From: Coniochaeta sp. PMI_546
Taxonomy: Eukaryota; Ascomycota; Sordariomycetes; Coniochaetales; Coniochaetaceae
Direction of reading: 5' to 3'
DNA: 64,000 bases
Assembly (NCBI GenBank): GCA_021432605.1
Contig: MU271143.1
Location: forward strand, 1,993,277-2,057,276
Made by a program: the position numbers and the translations under genes. The notes under the pieces were generated by a model. That model was not told the DNA's origin. It was given only the letters and a program-made list of their open reading frames with translations, and did not search any database. Shown piece after piece: positions 1 to 11,260 of the stretch (positions are counted from its first letter, which is position 1; every line of letters begins with the position of its first letter).

Positions 1-1042
1 GGCATAACTAAGATACCTCATGCCTATGCACATCTCTGCGCTCTTCTGGTGGCCTGGGGCAGAATGAGCAATTGGGAACAACACCGTCCGTGCATGAAAC
101 TGTCAAACTTCTTCACCATGATCGACGACTCTGGGGAAATGACACCAAGCGTAAAGGCCATGACGAGCGTGATATAACATAGGATGAAGCCTATATGACC
201 TCCGCCAGATCCCACCTGATGTCACGATGATGGTCAGTGTCAGTCGCATCCAGACGATCACAACTGGCGGTCGCCCAGGTTAGGCGAGGATTGACCTGTC
301 CTGGGAGGTTAAGTCTTTCTGTCGGCTGTGTTTGAGACGGAATATCCGGGCCTTGTGTTACCAATGCGCAACGAGCAAAGTGGCTTTCAACACCAGCAGG
401 CCGGACCTGTCACTGGATGACCGGCACCCAGATGTTTGGTATTTCCAAACGGGGTCCGTTATGGGGACCCCTCTGAATCCCAAGGTCATCACGTCAATCA
501 TTGCCCAGAGTCGCACTTTACCTGGCTGTAGTGAAGCAGGATCGAGGGATGTGCCGGCCTCATCAGAAGATCCATGACGCCGAGCTAAAGCAAAAACGGA
601 GAAAGATGCGTGGAATTGCACAACATGTCCGAAAGCACAATCGTTGAGATGTGCTTTTTCGGAGCAGATAAGAAACACAGATCAGCGAAATGGACACAAT
701 GACGCATAGGAAGCCAGACCCGTGACCTCGGGATCGTCTCCCTCCTCTCTGACTTTGCGGTAAACGGTTTCGATGTGATTTTTCGAATCATGGGCTCAGT
801 TGTTTTTTGTACAATGGCATTGCCAAGAGCGCGCAAGTCTAAGAATATGCCAAAAAAAACCGAACAAACCACACACACTCCACACTCCTGCTCTTCACTC
901 CATCTCTCTCCTCTCAAGACGTCTATAGGGAATCCGCGTTGTGGCTCTGTTCGAGGGGGAAGAGAGTTTTACAGCCCGCCCGCTATTACCTATCCATACA
1001 TTGTACAAGCCGTTCCCCTTCGCTGATCGTTGTCTGTTCCAC
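1..1042. other. Intergenic, no supported gene
   Basis: About 1 kb before the 3' end of the Rieske gene. Only short overlapping frames without recognisable domains, convincing starts or splice pairs are present. It may hold the 3' region of the Rieske transcript (near 850-1042) and part of a neighbour lying outside the window. Confidence 0.5.
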
Positions 1043-1989
1043 TTAACCAATGACCAGCTTGTCCTCCTCGGGGAAGTCGTATTCGGGGATCTCGAGGTTC
1101 AGAGGAGCCGGTCCTTTCCTGATGCGGCCCGAGATATCGTAGTGGGAGCCGTGGCAGGGGCAGAACCAACCGCCGTAGTCGCCGGCCTCGCCGATGGGCA
1201 CGCAACCCAAATGTGTGCAGACACCTTGAATCTCACATGTTAGTCGCAGCCTTGCTTAACAGGTACATGTATAAACATACCCAACATGACGAGCCACTCG
1301 GGCTTCTTGACACGGTCCTCGTCGGCCTGGGGATCTCTTAACGAGGAGATGTTGACCTTGTTGGCCTCCTCGATCTCGGCGGATGTCCGGTGTCGGATGA
1401 AGACGGGCTTGCCTCGCCACTTGATGATGACGTTCTTGCCCTCGGGGATGGCAGCCAGGTCGACCTCAACCTTAGCCATGGCCAAGACATCGGCGGACGC
1501 CGCCATGTTCTTCAGGAACTCTGAGCAAAGATGTAATATTAGCACACCCGCCTGCACACATACATCAAAAGTTCGAGCGTCAATCCCCGACGTCCCGAAT
1601 CCCCACGTCCAGTCCGTATCCCCCACAACCAAATTGGTATTCGCATCCCTGTAGAAGCTACAACCTCATCAAAGGAGAGGAGTCAAAAACTCACCCTGGA
1701 CAGTAGACTTGGCACCGGCAGCACTGATAGCACCGAGGGTGCCGACCATAAAGTACCCGATCAACTGGTTCGAGGCGCCGTTCGGGAGCATGTACTTGGA
1801 GAAGTCGGGGACCTTGCTGGCGGACGATTGGCCCTTGAAGGGGCTCTGGTACGTGTCGGAGGTCTCGCCGCTGGCAATGACGGACCGGGCGGCCGTGGAG
1901 CTGAGGGCGCGGACGGCGGACTGGGCGGTGTTGCGGCGGACGGCCTGCGCGAGGGTCCGCGACACGGCGGCGGTCGGGAGGGGGGCCAT
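1043..1989 (-). CDS. RIP1: Rieske iron-sulfur subunit of the cytochrome bc1 complex
   Basis: Catalytic Fe-S subunit of mitochondrial complex III, which passes electrons from ubiquinol to cytochrome c1 at the inner membrane. Exons (minus): 1989-1695, 1520-1281, 1224-1043; GT..AG introns of 174 and 56 bp; 238 aa. The N-terminus is an Arg/Ser/Ala-rich mitochondrial presequence. A single membrane helix follows at about residues 76-93 ([18 protein letters not shown]). The C-terminal head carries CTHLGC (C181, H183, C186) and CPCHGSH (C200, C202, H203), which supply the two Cys and two His cluster ligands and the conserved disulfide. Length and ending (DKLVIG) fit fungal orthologues. The start is the first ATG before the presequence. 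Two CCAAT boxes and a CACGTG palindrome lie about 220-260 nt upstream, fitting respiratory-gene control. Identity is certain; splice sites are inferred but keep the conserved frame exactly. Confidence 0.97.
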
Positions 1990-2507
1990 TGCGGGTTTTT
2001 GTGACTCTGGGTGTGCTCAATTAGGTGAAGAGGCAGATCGTGGAGGGCGGAGAGGTGCCGGGTGGAACGGGAGGACGGCGACGAGGGCAGAGCAAGATCG
2101 CAAGTCGAGGTGGACTGAGGTCTTTTTTCCTGGACCGAGCTTGGATTCGAGGTGTTGATGTTTCCCGAGCTAAAAACCGGTGGCCTTAGGCAAGAGCGTT
2201 CCTTGCAATTGGGAGCTTCTGATTGGACATGAGCTAAGGAGTCACGTGACTCAGAACAGTCCCTTCCGACTTCCTCCGGCCGGCCAGCTCTGCCAGCTCT
2301 GTGGCAGCTGACAGCGATGCATGTCACTGTGTACCTTGTGTCGAGGCGTCACTTGAGGTCGAAGTCGTCACTGATTTGATTTGCTACCAGCGTCTAAACT
2401 AAACTGTACAATGTTGCCGTCCAAGTGGCCTCTCTGTTAAACGCCGGTAAGGTAAGGTAGACACCCCCAACATGCCTCATAATCAACATCAATAGTGCAG
2501 TATACCA
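1990..2507. other. Intergenic: Rieske promoter and DDB1 3' flank
   Basis: Lies between two minus-strand genes. The half next to 1990 is the Rieske promoter and leader, with CCAAT and E-box motifs at 2208-2252. The part near 2440-2460 contains a GGTAAGGTAAGGTAG repeat of a motif seen several times in the window. No gene is seen. Confidence 0.6.
2208..2252 (-). promoter_or_regulatory. CCAAT boxes and CACGTG palindrome upstream of the Rieske gene
   Basis: On the Rieske sense strand, CCAAT occurs at 2212-2208 and 2226-2222, and a perfect 14-bp palindrome GAGTCACGTGACTC at 2239-2252. The Hap2/3/5 complex binds CCAAT, and Cbf1-type bHLH factors bind RTCACGTG; both are known to control respiratory genes in yeast. 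Their use here is inferred from position and sequence. Confidence 0.5.
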
Positions 2508-5500
2508 CTAGTGCTGGCGCCGTAATTCCTCAACCATGTTTCGCATCGCTTCCACGCTGGGCCCAAGACCCTCACAGATCTGCTGCTGCGTCTGGTCGTC
2601 CACATCCAGGAACCGCTCGATAAGCTCCCCATCCACGAACCTAAACGGCCCCTCCCCTTCCCTCTCGGCGTTCCTGAAGGACCTGTAGGTGTTGAAATCG
2701 ATGCTCGTTTGTCCGTCCCTGGCATCATCTAGAATTCCAGGCGCCTTGACGAACGGCGCCAGATTCGACTGGAAGCGCATGAGCAGGTCCAACGCGTCCG
2801 GAGCAATGATACCAAACAGGTATATCGCGCCCTCGACCTACGACAAAGTTAGCAAGTATGCTCGAAGATAATATGCCATCATGCCCTTCAACGTACCGTT
2901 CCCAAGAATGCCTTCGGAACCATGACGGCATTGGGGCTGGTCTCGACCGATATCTTGCGTATCTTGTTGACCATCTCGCCGAGATTGATCTCACTGGTCA
3001 TCTCCATGCGCTGTCGCTGCTCGGCAGTGAGGCCCTGCCTGTTGTACCTCAACACCATGAGGTTGCCCTGGGCATCCGCCTCGAGCCAAGAGTCGCCTTC
3101 GATATGTGACACTGACGTTGCCCAGATCGCTTGGTGATGTCTCGCACGGGGTACGAGCTGAGGGCTCTCTCCGTCAGCTCCAGGAACGTATTCGACTAGC
3201 ACGACAGACTTCTGCAGATCCGCAACCGCAATCATGTTTCCCTCTATGGCCAAGTCAACCGGATAAGTTGCCGGGCGGTAGGACGCCAACCGGTGTAGTT
3301 GGCCCGAGGTGTTGGATGTCTCTTCGTAGCTGAAGACTATCACCGTCTTCGTGAGCGCCGCCACGATCTTCCCGTCCATGACTTCGAGACAGCGGCAAGA
3401 GCCCTTGAGCTCGTGGGCCATGATGAGGTAGGGGCTCCGCTCCGAATCGACCCCGAGCACCAGTATCCGGCCCTGGCTCGCGCTATTGTGGCCCAGATCC
3501 GGATCCGCAAGGAAGCTAGTTCCGACAATGAACCGTTCCGATGGGTTGCCGTACGCATCGGGCAGTTCTGCGCGGATGACGGTCTCGACGAGTTCTACCA
3601 CAGAAGCGACGGCGTTAAGCAAGAATGGTTTCCCCAGCGGCGCAAAAATGACATCGTCCACCAAGCGGAAGGAACTCTGGACCACTTCCTCGCCCTGGAC
3701 CAGATTCCTCTTTATGCAGCCCAGGCCGAAGACCTTCTCCGTCGGGGAATATGCGATGCGCCGTATCGTCTCACCCATCTCGAGCGGACGCACATGCGTG
3801 CGTCGCTCCTCGTCTATCTCGGCGATCCTGATCTGGGACTCGGTTGCCAAGGCGATGCACCCGGGGTATGCCTCGGTATCAAAGGGGCAGGCGCAGGTGG
3901 CATCCTCGGCCGTGACGGCGGAGTAGACTATTCGGCCCTCCGATCCGTGTATCAGACTCGAGTGCTCGCTCGTCGCAAAGATGTTGTAGACGCCGCTTGG
4001 TTGCGGGAGCAGCTGGAAACTGGCCTGTCGTGTGCCGAGCACAACTGTCTTGCGGCCGGATAATGTGAGGTCTTGTGGTGAGATGTTGAAGGTGTGGACG
4101 TTGCCGTCTTCCATGGCAACGAATAGTGTAGGCCCTGCCGTAGCAGGGGGTAAGATCTGAACAAGAGCGAGGTCTCTCGGGATAGACGCTTCGTCCTCCG
4201 TCCTCCGGAGCTTTGTCCCGTGGATCGGTTGTAGAGTCGACATACGGACAAGGGTGACAGTCGCCGAGGCCCAGAAGCCAACCACTCCGACGTCCTCCAG
4301 GTCTGGCGCGACATGAACGCAAGCGACCTGGTCCTTTTCGCCGATTTGCGTCTCGGCTGACACATGGAGTTCGTGTAGGTCTAGTGACACAAGTGAGGTG
4401 CCGTCCACAGACAGTAGAAGCCATTTCTCGTTAGCCGAGGCATTCGTGACCGTCTTGCCTTCATCGGGGCTCCAAGATGATATCTGGACGCCGCTCTCCG
4501 CATCAACCAAAATAACGCCGGTGGTAGTGACTTGCAGAAGCCTTCCATTAGCTAGGTTCGCCGCCAGCAGCGTCTGATAACCAAAGTTGAACCCATTGAA
4601 GGAGTCCACCTCCTCAACTTCGCCCGCCGGATCGAACCTGAAAATCCTCGTCTCAGTCAGGAAGGATGCGACGAGCGTATCAACCTTGCCAGAACCGTGA
4701 GACCGAATCGAAAAGAGTCCGCGAACATCTTCCAAATCCGCCAAGATGCCAATATCATCTAATCCAACACCGCTGCGGACGCTCCTCAGGGTACCGTCCT
4801 TGTAAACACCGCTTCCCGTCACTATCCGGGCCTGCCCAGAGGAATACGCGTTGCCCATGTGAGTCTCTGTATCGCCCTCACGGTTGCCCATATCCATGAC
4901 GGCGAAATCCAAGATCGGGCTGATATTCGGGAGGACTTGGATAAGCTGCAAGAACTCATCCGTTTCCGACACGAGGTCAACCCGGTACAGCTGCGAGTCG
5001 CCGTAGTGAGAGGCGACAAACAGCAGGTTGTCGCCAAGATAGACCAGGTTGCTCGCGCGCGAAGTCTTGCCGATATAGCTTATGTCCAGGCTTTCGACCA
5101 CGACACCCTCGCATACCAAGGTAAGAAGATACAGGTTGCCGAAATCGTCCCCGAGGAAGTAGTGGGTGACGTCGTATTCAGCCCAGGCGACGAATATCGC
5201 CGCTTGTTGCAGGGCCTTCTCCACCGTCGCCTTCGTGACGTCGTCGATGTAGAGCAGTCTCGTCTCGCCGACGAGGACAAGGCCGCCGAGATGCGCCCTT
5301 GCTTGCGTCGGATTCCTGACATTGTGCCGCTTTGTCTCCTCTTCCACTTTTCGGATGGGTATCAGCATCGCGGCCCCCGGGTCCGGGAACTCCATCGACA
5401 GCTCCCTATCCCTGACAGCATCGAACTTGGACGCTACAGAGTCGCGGTCATCGGATGTGAGACGGTATGTTGCCAGTTGCGAGTCCTGCGTCTCCGTGTC

Positions 5501-6134
5501 GGTCTGGTAGAGGAAGGCGACCTTGGGGTGCCCGGTCTCGGTGTAGAGGAAGCAGCTGGCCTTGATGAACAGCTCCGAGAGACGGACCTGCTCGAGGTGC
5601 TCCAGCGTCAACGTGTTTCCCTTCCGCATCCCGAGCTTCTCGATGGTCAACACGCCCTCCCAGAGGTGGAGCGCCAGGTATCGTCCCGAGGGATCGACGA
5701 GCGCCCGGTCCTGGCTCTGCGAATCGCGCATGTGCCTCTCGCCGACATCTATCATGACCTGGACCGTCTTGAGGTCGTTCTTCTGCGGTTCCCATGACGC
5801 CGTGAAGAACTGCTGGCGTTCCGTGCCGACGAATAGGAGGTCTGTGGGGGAGTCTTTCGGTCGCAGCTTCTGGAGCATCGTGATGGTGCCGAAGATGGCT
5901 TTGGAGTGTATCATGGTGAGGGCTCCGCCGGCGACCCGCCATATCTCTAGTCTATTCGACTTGCTGATGCGTGCACCTTGGTTAGCATTGGAGGGGTCAT
6001 TTCAACAGTCGGGAAGCCACAGAGCATAGAACAACGTACGCAAGAATAAGACTCTCCTCGTCAGCCGAGAGCAGCTTGACATGGAGCGCATGGCGCACGC
6101 TGCTCGCCCGGTGGATGGGGGCTATGTATGCCAT
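2508..6134 (-). CDS. DDB1: DNA damage-binding protein 1 (DDB1), CUL4 ubiquitin-ligase adaptor
   Basis: Large WD40-like triple beta-propeller protein that links substrate receptors to the Cullin-4 ubiquitin ligase in DNA-damage and chromatin control. Exons (minus): 6134-6040, 5963-2897, 2837-2508; introns of 76 and 59 bp; 1163 aa. Exon 1 supplies the conserved start (MAYIAPIHRASSVRHAL) that the long frame lacks; the spliced joint reads LILAKSNRLEIWRVA, as expected for fungal DDB1. The MMS1-like N-terminal half is followed by a CPSF-A-type C-terminal domain, including AFLGTVEGAIYLFG across the last intron and the terminal helical segment (FVDGELIERFLD). Length fits the family of about 1100-1160 aa. 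A CPSF160 or Rse1 paralogue is less likely given length and N-terminus. The gene follows the Rieske gene on the same strand with a 518-bp gap. Confidence 0.95.
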
Positions 6135-7913
6135 ACTGTGCTAAAGTCACTAGACACCCCGGGACAGTATCGACGGCAGAACGCTGGTGTACATCTGGCT
6201 TCGTGGCTCGTGGAAGCTTCAAAGACAAGTCTTCGTTATGTCCAAATACTGCCAGTGCGTAACGAAACGCGGTTGGATGACGGAGTTAAGCTCTAACGAG
6301 CCGGGTCGCGGGTTGACCCCGCCGCATTGAGATGCACAGAACCCTAACCCTGATTAGCAAAGCAACTCCAACATCGAGTCTCACTCGCTTGGAGCTTGGA
6401 ACTGTCGAAATGATCTGTCCACCCAAATAGGATACTCAGAAATATCCCGATATTGAAACCAACGTACCTGAAGGTCAATAGTTTGTGGTAGCTCAGAAAT
6501 GTGAGGTGCTGTAGAAAGCTTGGTGACTGCAACGAAACTATGGAGGAATGGTGTGAAGTGTGAACCAATTAGAGGATATTCGACCGGCACCTTGATCAAG
6601 CTGGACGAAGGACTTCCTTAAAGACTTCAAGAGGCAACGTGAAGGTTTCGTGAAGTACAAGCCTTCACGCTCTTGCATGTCCTCCAGGGATCTTAGGCAC
6701 TCTCACATTTTGATCACTGGCTACCACAATACTTCATGGTCAAATGAAATCTATTCTAAGGATGTAGTACCGTATGATGCCTAGGCGAGCGGCTTGCACA
6801 TGTTTTCGACGGCGACATCTATGTAGTTTTGTTTCGCCCTGAATGCAGTATGACCTTGACATAAACCACTCACAAGCAGACAGAGTCTCCCCGCTGCCTT
6901 TATGACTCGAACAACCAGTCACGAATACAATTGTGAGAAAAAGCTTGTAAGATACCCGAGAACAGTGGTTTTCCTGTCAACCTTAGGTCATGGCAGTTTG
7001 GTTCAGTCCTTTACCAAGCTATCAAAGAGGATGCCAGTAACCGTGCTTGTACAGGCCAATGAGGCACGGTTTCTCATGGTCTGATTGCTGTTTTGGGATG
7101 GTGGAACCCGCAAAAGCGACTTATATGCATTAAAGCGATTTTGAACAGGGCGTGTCACATCCAGGACCCAAGACCACTTCAAGCTTAGACTAAGCCAATA
7201 TCGAGTCCTAACAGAGATGTTGCAAAGAATCAATGATTCTCGCTGGACGCCATGCATGTTATTCTCTATAGATGTATCTTTGTCGGCTTGGTCACTACTC
7301 TGGTCACGATCCTGATGGACCTTGTGCCTGTCTTCACATAGAGAAGTCAACATGGCTGCCAGAAAGGTTGAGTTATGTAGAACACGTAGTGCTACCTGCA
7401 TTAGATCAGGACCAACTTCTTGATGCCTCGATGCCTCGACCCCTCGAAAATATGGACGACAATTCCTGACTACATGTGGCTATTCAAGTGTCCCTCGCCG
7501 TTCTGGTGAGCTGCTAAGCCTAAACAGGCGCAAACTCTCGGCGTGAAGCTCTATAAAAACCCCCACCTTTGCTTCAATCAGTTTTCTTTTTCATCTCTTC
7601 AACCACTCAAGCTTCGACTGTTGATATTCCATCACCTATCGCTGGCTTCCTTTGATTCTGCACCTGCTATACCACATCACTCTAACCGATAGCAAGCTAC
7701 CCGTTATTTGCATAACTTGCTGAGGGGACCTTACTTTATCGCGTTAGCGTCATCGGCAATAACAGAGTCACCCATCCAAGAACGGCATAGCGTCCACTTG
7801 CAACCAATAATCGTTCAACTCGGTACGATCTTATCGCGTCGACGATAACACCAGCGACAGTATCGTTCTAACCGATATTCTCTATAGCACCTGCGACTTA
7901 CAGGGAGATCAAG
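6135..7913. other. Intergenic between divergent DDB1 and RRM gene
   Basis: A bidirectional promoter region of 1.8 kb. Short frames (for example on the minus strand near 7003-7401) lack domains and splice logic. From 7552 a TATA box and a pyrimidine-rich, ATG-free leader of about 330 nt belong to the downstream RRM gene. Nothing else is supported. Confidence 0.55.
7552..7559 (+). promoter_or_regulatory. TATA box of the RRM gene
   Basis: TATAAAAA lies about 355 nt before the first ATG of the RRM gene. From about 7585 to 7913 the sequence is pyrimidine-rich and contains no ATG, which is what a long 5' leader would show. The start site itself is inferred. Confidence 0.5.
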
Positions 7914-10703
7914 ATGGATCCCTCGCGGCCCTACGGCGCGCCGTTCAGGCCTCCTACAGGTCCCAACCCATCGATGGTGAGTAGCATCTCAAAGAGTCTC
8001 ATTATTGCAGGCAGGCAGCGAGGTTGATGCTGATATAATGTAGCCACCTGGCCCACCCCAGCACCATCCCGCTCTGTTTGGTCCACCAGCCAGCCATCAG
8101 CAGACGATGCACAACTCTGCTGGGCAGGGAGCGGACATACCTTCAGAAGTTCTATGGCTTGGTGGGATCCCTCCGGGAACCCCCAAGCAGTTTCTGGAAG
8201 CTGTGTTCGCGCCCTGGTTTGCTGTGCGGATAGACATGAAGCCAAACAGCTCTTATGCTTTCATCCACTTTCCCGGAGTCAAGGAAGCGACAATTGCAAA
8301 GGTAGCTCTGGCACATACCGAGATCTTCCTAGGCAGAGGTTTCTGCCAGCTCGGCTGGCGCCGCCAGGATCGGCAAGGTCCTCGTGCCAGCGGGACTGGT
8401 CCTGTGCCTCAAGCAATGCCTCCCGGTGCTCCTATGCCTCAGAGCGGCCAGTCGATGGTACAATCCTTTCCCGGATATCCGATGCCTCAGGGTCTACAGG
8501 CACCACAGATGCAGTACAGCAGTCAGCCGGTGTATGGTGGCCATGGCCAGAACTCCCATGGTCAGGCAGGATACGGCGGCAATGGCCAGAACTTCCATGG
8601 TCAGGCAGGATACGGCGCTACTATGCCACTGGTTCCCCCGACGCCACAATGGCAACAGCAATCTGCCGGTTACCAATCTCATCTGCCCGCTGCTCAGCCT
8701 GGTTCTATTCGAGGGCCTTCGACCGTGACGCCGGCTCAAGCCTTTGGCACTCCATACCAACCAGCACAGCCGGGATTTCCCTTACCTGGCAGCCACAGCT
8801 CCATTGAGATGGACTGGACTTCAAGTGGTCACCAGGGACATGTCCAAGGGCCGCCTCGTAATGCAAGGTCCATTCCCACCCCACGAACTGCTGCTGGCAC
8901 TAGCGCATATCAGGGTCCAGGTGTTCCGTATGTCCCCCAGACTACCGGCGCCGGACATGCTCCTCGTGGTGTTGGCGGAGGGTCTCAGTCAACTGGATAT
9001 TCAGCGCCGGGTGCAAGTTACCACCGCCAGAACGCCTTCAGTTTACCACAGGCTCATACCTTCGGTACGCAGCCTCTTACACGGCCCAATCAGCAGAACC
9101 CACCGCAGCATACAGTGAATGCTGAGGGCTATCCTCTTGCTCAGCGTGCCATTGGTGTTTCCCACACACCGTCTTCGATGCCCACACAGCCGGTCGCGCA
9201 GCCTTTTCAAGCCAACTTCACCACAGCAGCACCTCCAGCTTCTAAGAGAGACAACATAACATCTTCTACCAACCCTCAACCAACTGTGGCAGCCAAGAAA
9301 AAGAAAGGCAAAGCTCACAACAACCGTGGCTATTCAGCTACAGCGGCGGCTAACACGGTCAAAACTAACTCCGCTGTTCCTCTCAACAGCAGATCACAGG
9401 GCGACCTCGAACTTGTTGCTTTGCACGCTGGTCTTCCCACGACAACAGGAAGTGGACTTGAACCTGGCCTGCACAGTCAAGCTCGCCTCGCCCAACCTTC
9501 ACCTGCGCGTCACTCCCAGCAGTCTGACCGCAGCATTACTATTGACCCAGTTTCACACAACTCACCTCCCCACCTCTCTGAGCCCTCAGGTTCAAAGGCA
9601 GAATCAGTGCTCGGTAGTGAGAGTTGCGACACGTCGTCAACTCCTTCTCCCAAATCCGATAAGGCAACGGAACGCGTCTAGCAGACTCGTTCTTCACCTG
9701 CACTTCAAGCCTCTCATCCCACCCAGAGCATCAGCACTGGTTCTCCTTCACAAAATCCTGCCCAGTCTTCCTTCTCAGCTGCAGAACCTCCTACCACTTC
9801 TTCTCCAGAGCATTCCGGCGATATCGTCAACCTCACTCTCCCTTCTCGTCCTCTCAACCCTGCTACTGACTTGAATCCCAAGTCTGACCAGAAGAAAGAC
9901 ACTTCTCCAGACTCTTCTCCAGCTACCATGGACCCAAGCCAGCCGCAGCAGAGCGCTGCGCAATCCGACTCTCAGCGTCACGTCTTGAAAAAGGGCAAGG
10001 CCCGCGCTCAAGATCCTCCTTCGGCCTCAGCAACCGACGCAGCCAGCGAGCCTCAGCTCAACCTCGTCAAGAAGAAGAGCCGGAAGCGCGCCCGGCAGCA
10101 GGCCAAGCAGACTTCATCGTCGGCTGCCGACACAGGCAAGCCTGACCAAACCGTCGGCGCTGGTCCCGCCAGTCTCGACCATTCTAGCAACAACACTCGT
10201 GGTGACGGTCTCGAGGAAGACCTCACTCCCACCAACCTCAACCGTGGCAAGGGCGCAGCCGACATGTCCGCCACATCTCACCTCGGTCCCACGCTCTCTC
10301 ACGGTGTCGGTCAAGACACCATGATGATGGACACAGAGGGCACCGGTACTGCTCCGACTCAGGCTGGCAGCTCCAGCGGCAACCGAGGTGTCATTGCACC
10401 AGTCTTCTCTCCACCTAGCCTCGATCTTGGCAACGCAGCGGCAGAGAGCGTCGCCACCTCCGACATCCCTCCAGCCGCACCGCGGCCAACAGACTGTGAT
10501 TGCCCCGTGACTGCCGAAGGCTACGGCCACTTTTGTCAGCACGGCCGTTACACCTGGGAGGACTTTATTGCGGAGCTCGAGCAAGAAGCCGCAGCTGTAA
10601 GTACACACCTTCCTCTCTCACAGTCATTAGGACAGTATGACTAACTCCAGAGTAGGCCTCACCCTATGCAGACTGCTTTAGCAGCGATGGCGGCATGTCT
10701 TAG
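7914..10703 (+). CDS. RRM-domain low-complexity protein interrupted by one in-frame UAG
   Basis: Putative RNA-binding protein of unknown role. Exon 1 is 7914-7976; after a 67-bp intron, exon 2 opens at 8044. An RRM-like fold is seen at about residues 40-105 (EVLWLGGIPPGTPKQFL; YAFIHFPGV), followed by a long Gln/Gly/Pro/Ser-rich tail. The frame meets TAG at 9679-9681 (codon 567), giving 566 aa. The same frame is then open for 305 more codons to 10596, with the same Ser/Pro/Lys-rich composition, and ends through a good intron (GTAAGT..CTAACTCCAG, acceptor at 10655) in a short exon 10656-10703. The full frame would be 887 codons. No convincing intron removes the TAG: upstream GT sites are poor or break the frame. 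Options are readthrough, a separate downstream product from ATG 9928 (good context), a nonsense allele, or a sequence error. A 39-bp tandem duplication lies at 8542-8619. Confidence 0.7.
8542..8619 (+). repeat. 39-bp in-frame tandem duplication in the RRM gene
   Basis: Two adjacent 39-bp units (8542-8580 and 8581-8619) differ at only a few bases and encode two copies of a 13-residue Gly/Gln/His/Tyr block (GQNSHGQAGYGG / GQNFHGQAGYG). It is a recent-looking expansion in the low-complexity tail. Confidence 0.85.
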
Positions 10704-11260
10704 AGCCAGCTGTAGCTCTGTCGGAACATGGGGGCCCGGATGGAGTCGAGGAGACGGTGGCCGGGGGGGCCGAGATAGCAACATGTTCTCGGTGATTGTG
10801 GTTTTTTTATCTTGCATGATGTGACTCTGCTGTTCTGCACTGGTTGATGTGACAAGTGACATGATGCCGATGCAAGTGAGATGACGAGACTGACCTAGAT
10901 CGTCGTATCTAGCATAATGTCTGCTCTTGATGAATGCTGCCACGTCGTAGCTCCCATGGCTGGCCATCGACTATCAGGTAACGTGTTACTATAGTAGAGA
11001 AATGATGCCAAAAAGATGCTACTTGCACCATGATCCTTCCTCAACCCTGGGGACGAGTGTGCACCTAGGTGGACCACCAGCCAACTCATGACAAGTACTT
11101 ATAAAATGAATGACAGAAAGTCAACTGTTCACTACCAAACGGTCGAAAAGACTCGTCGCATAACCAACAATGACCATTTCACAAGCTAACACAAAAAGGT
11201 ATCTTAAGAATCCATACATCCCGACTTCCAGTCATCCTTCTGTCACACGCATGACACACT
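10704..11260. other. Intergenic between convergent genes
   Basis: 3' flanks of the RRM gene and the DJ-1-like gene. No supported frame or structure is seen. Confidence 0.55.

Noticed and set aside
4859-5797. 312-codon plus-strand frame inside DDB1
   Set aside because: Antisense shadow of the well-supported DDB1 exon; no domain and composition typical of reverse-complement coding.
7003-7401. 132-codon minus-strand frame
   Set aside because: No recognisable domain and no promoter or splice support; in the DDB1/RRM intergenic region.
9614-9681. Intron that would remove the UAG of the RRM gene
   Set aside because: GTAGTG..TAG is 68 bp and shifts the frame; the in-frame GTGCTC donor is a very poor match. 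Not adopted, though transcripts could overturn this.
9326-9874. 182-codon overlapping plus-strand frame in the RRM gene
   Set aside because: Shifted-frame reading of a low-complexity region; no independent support.
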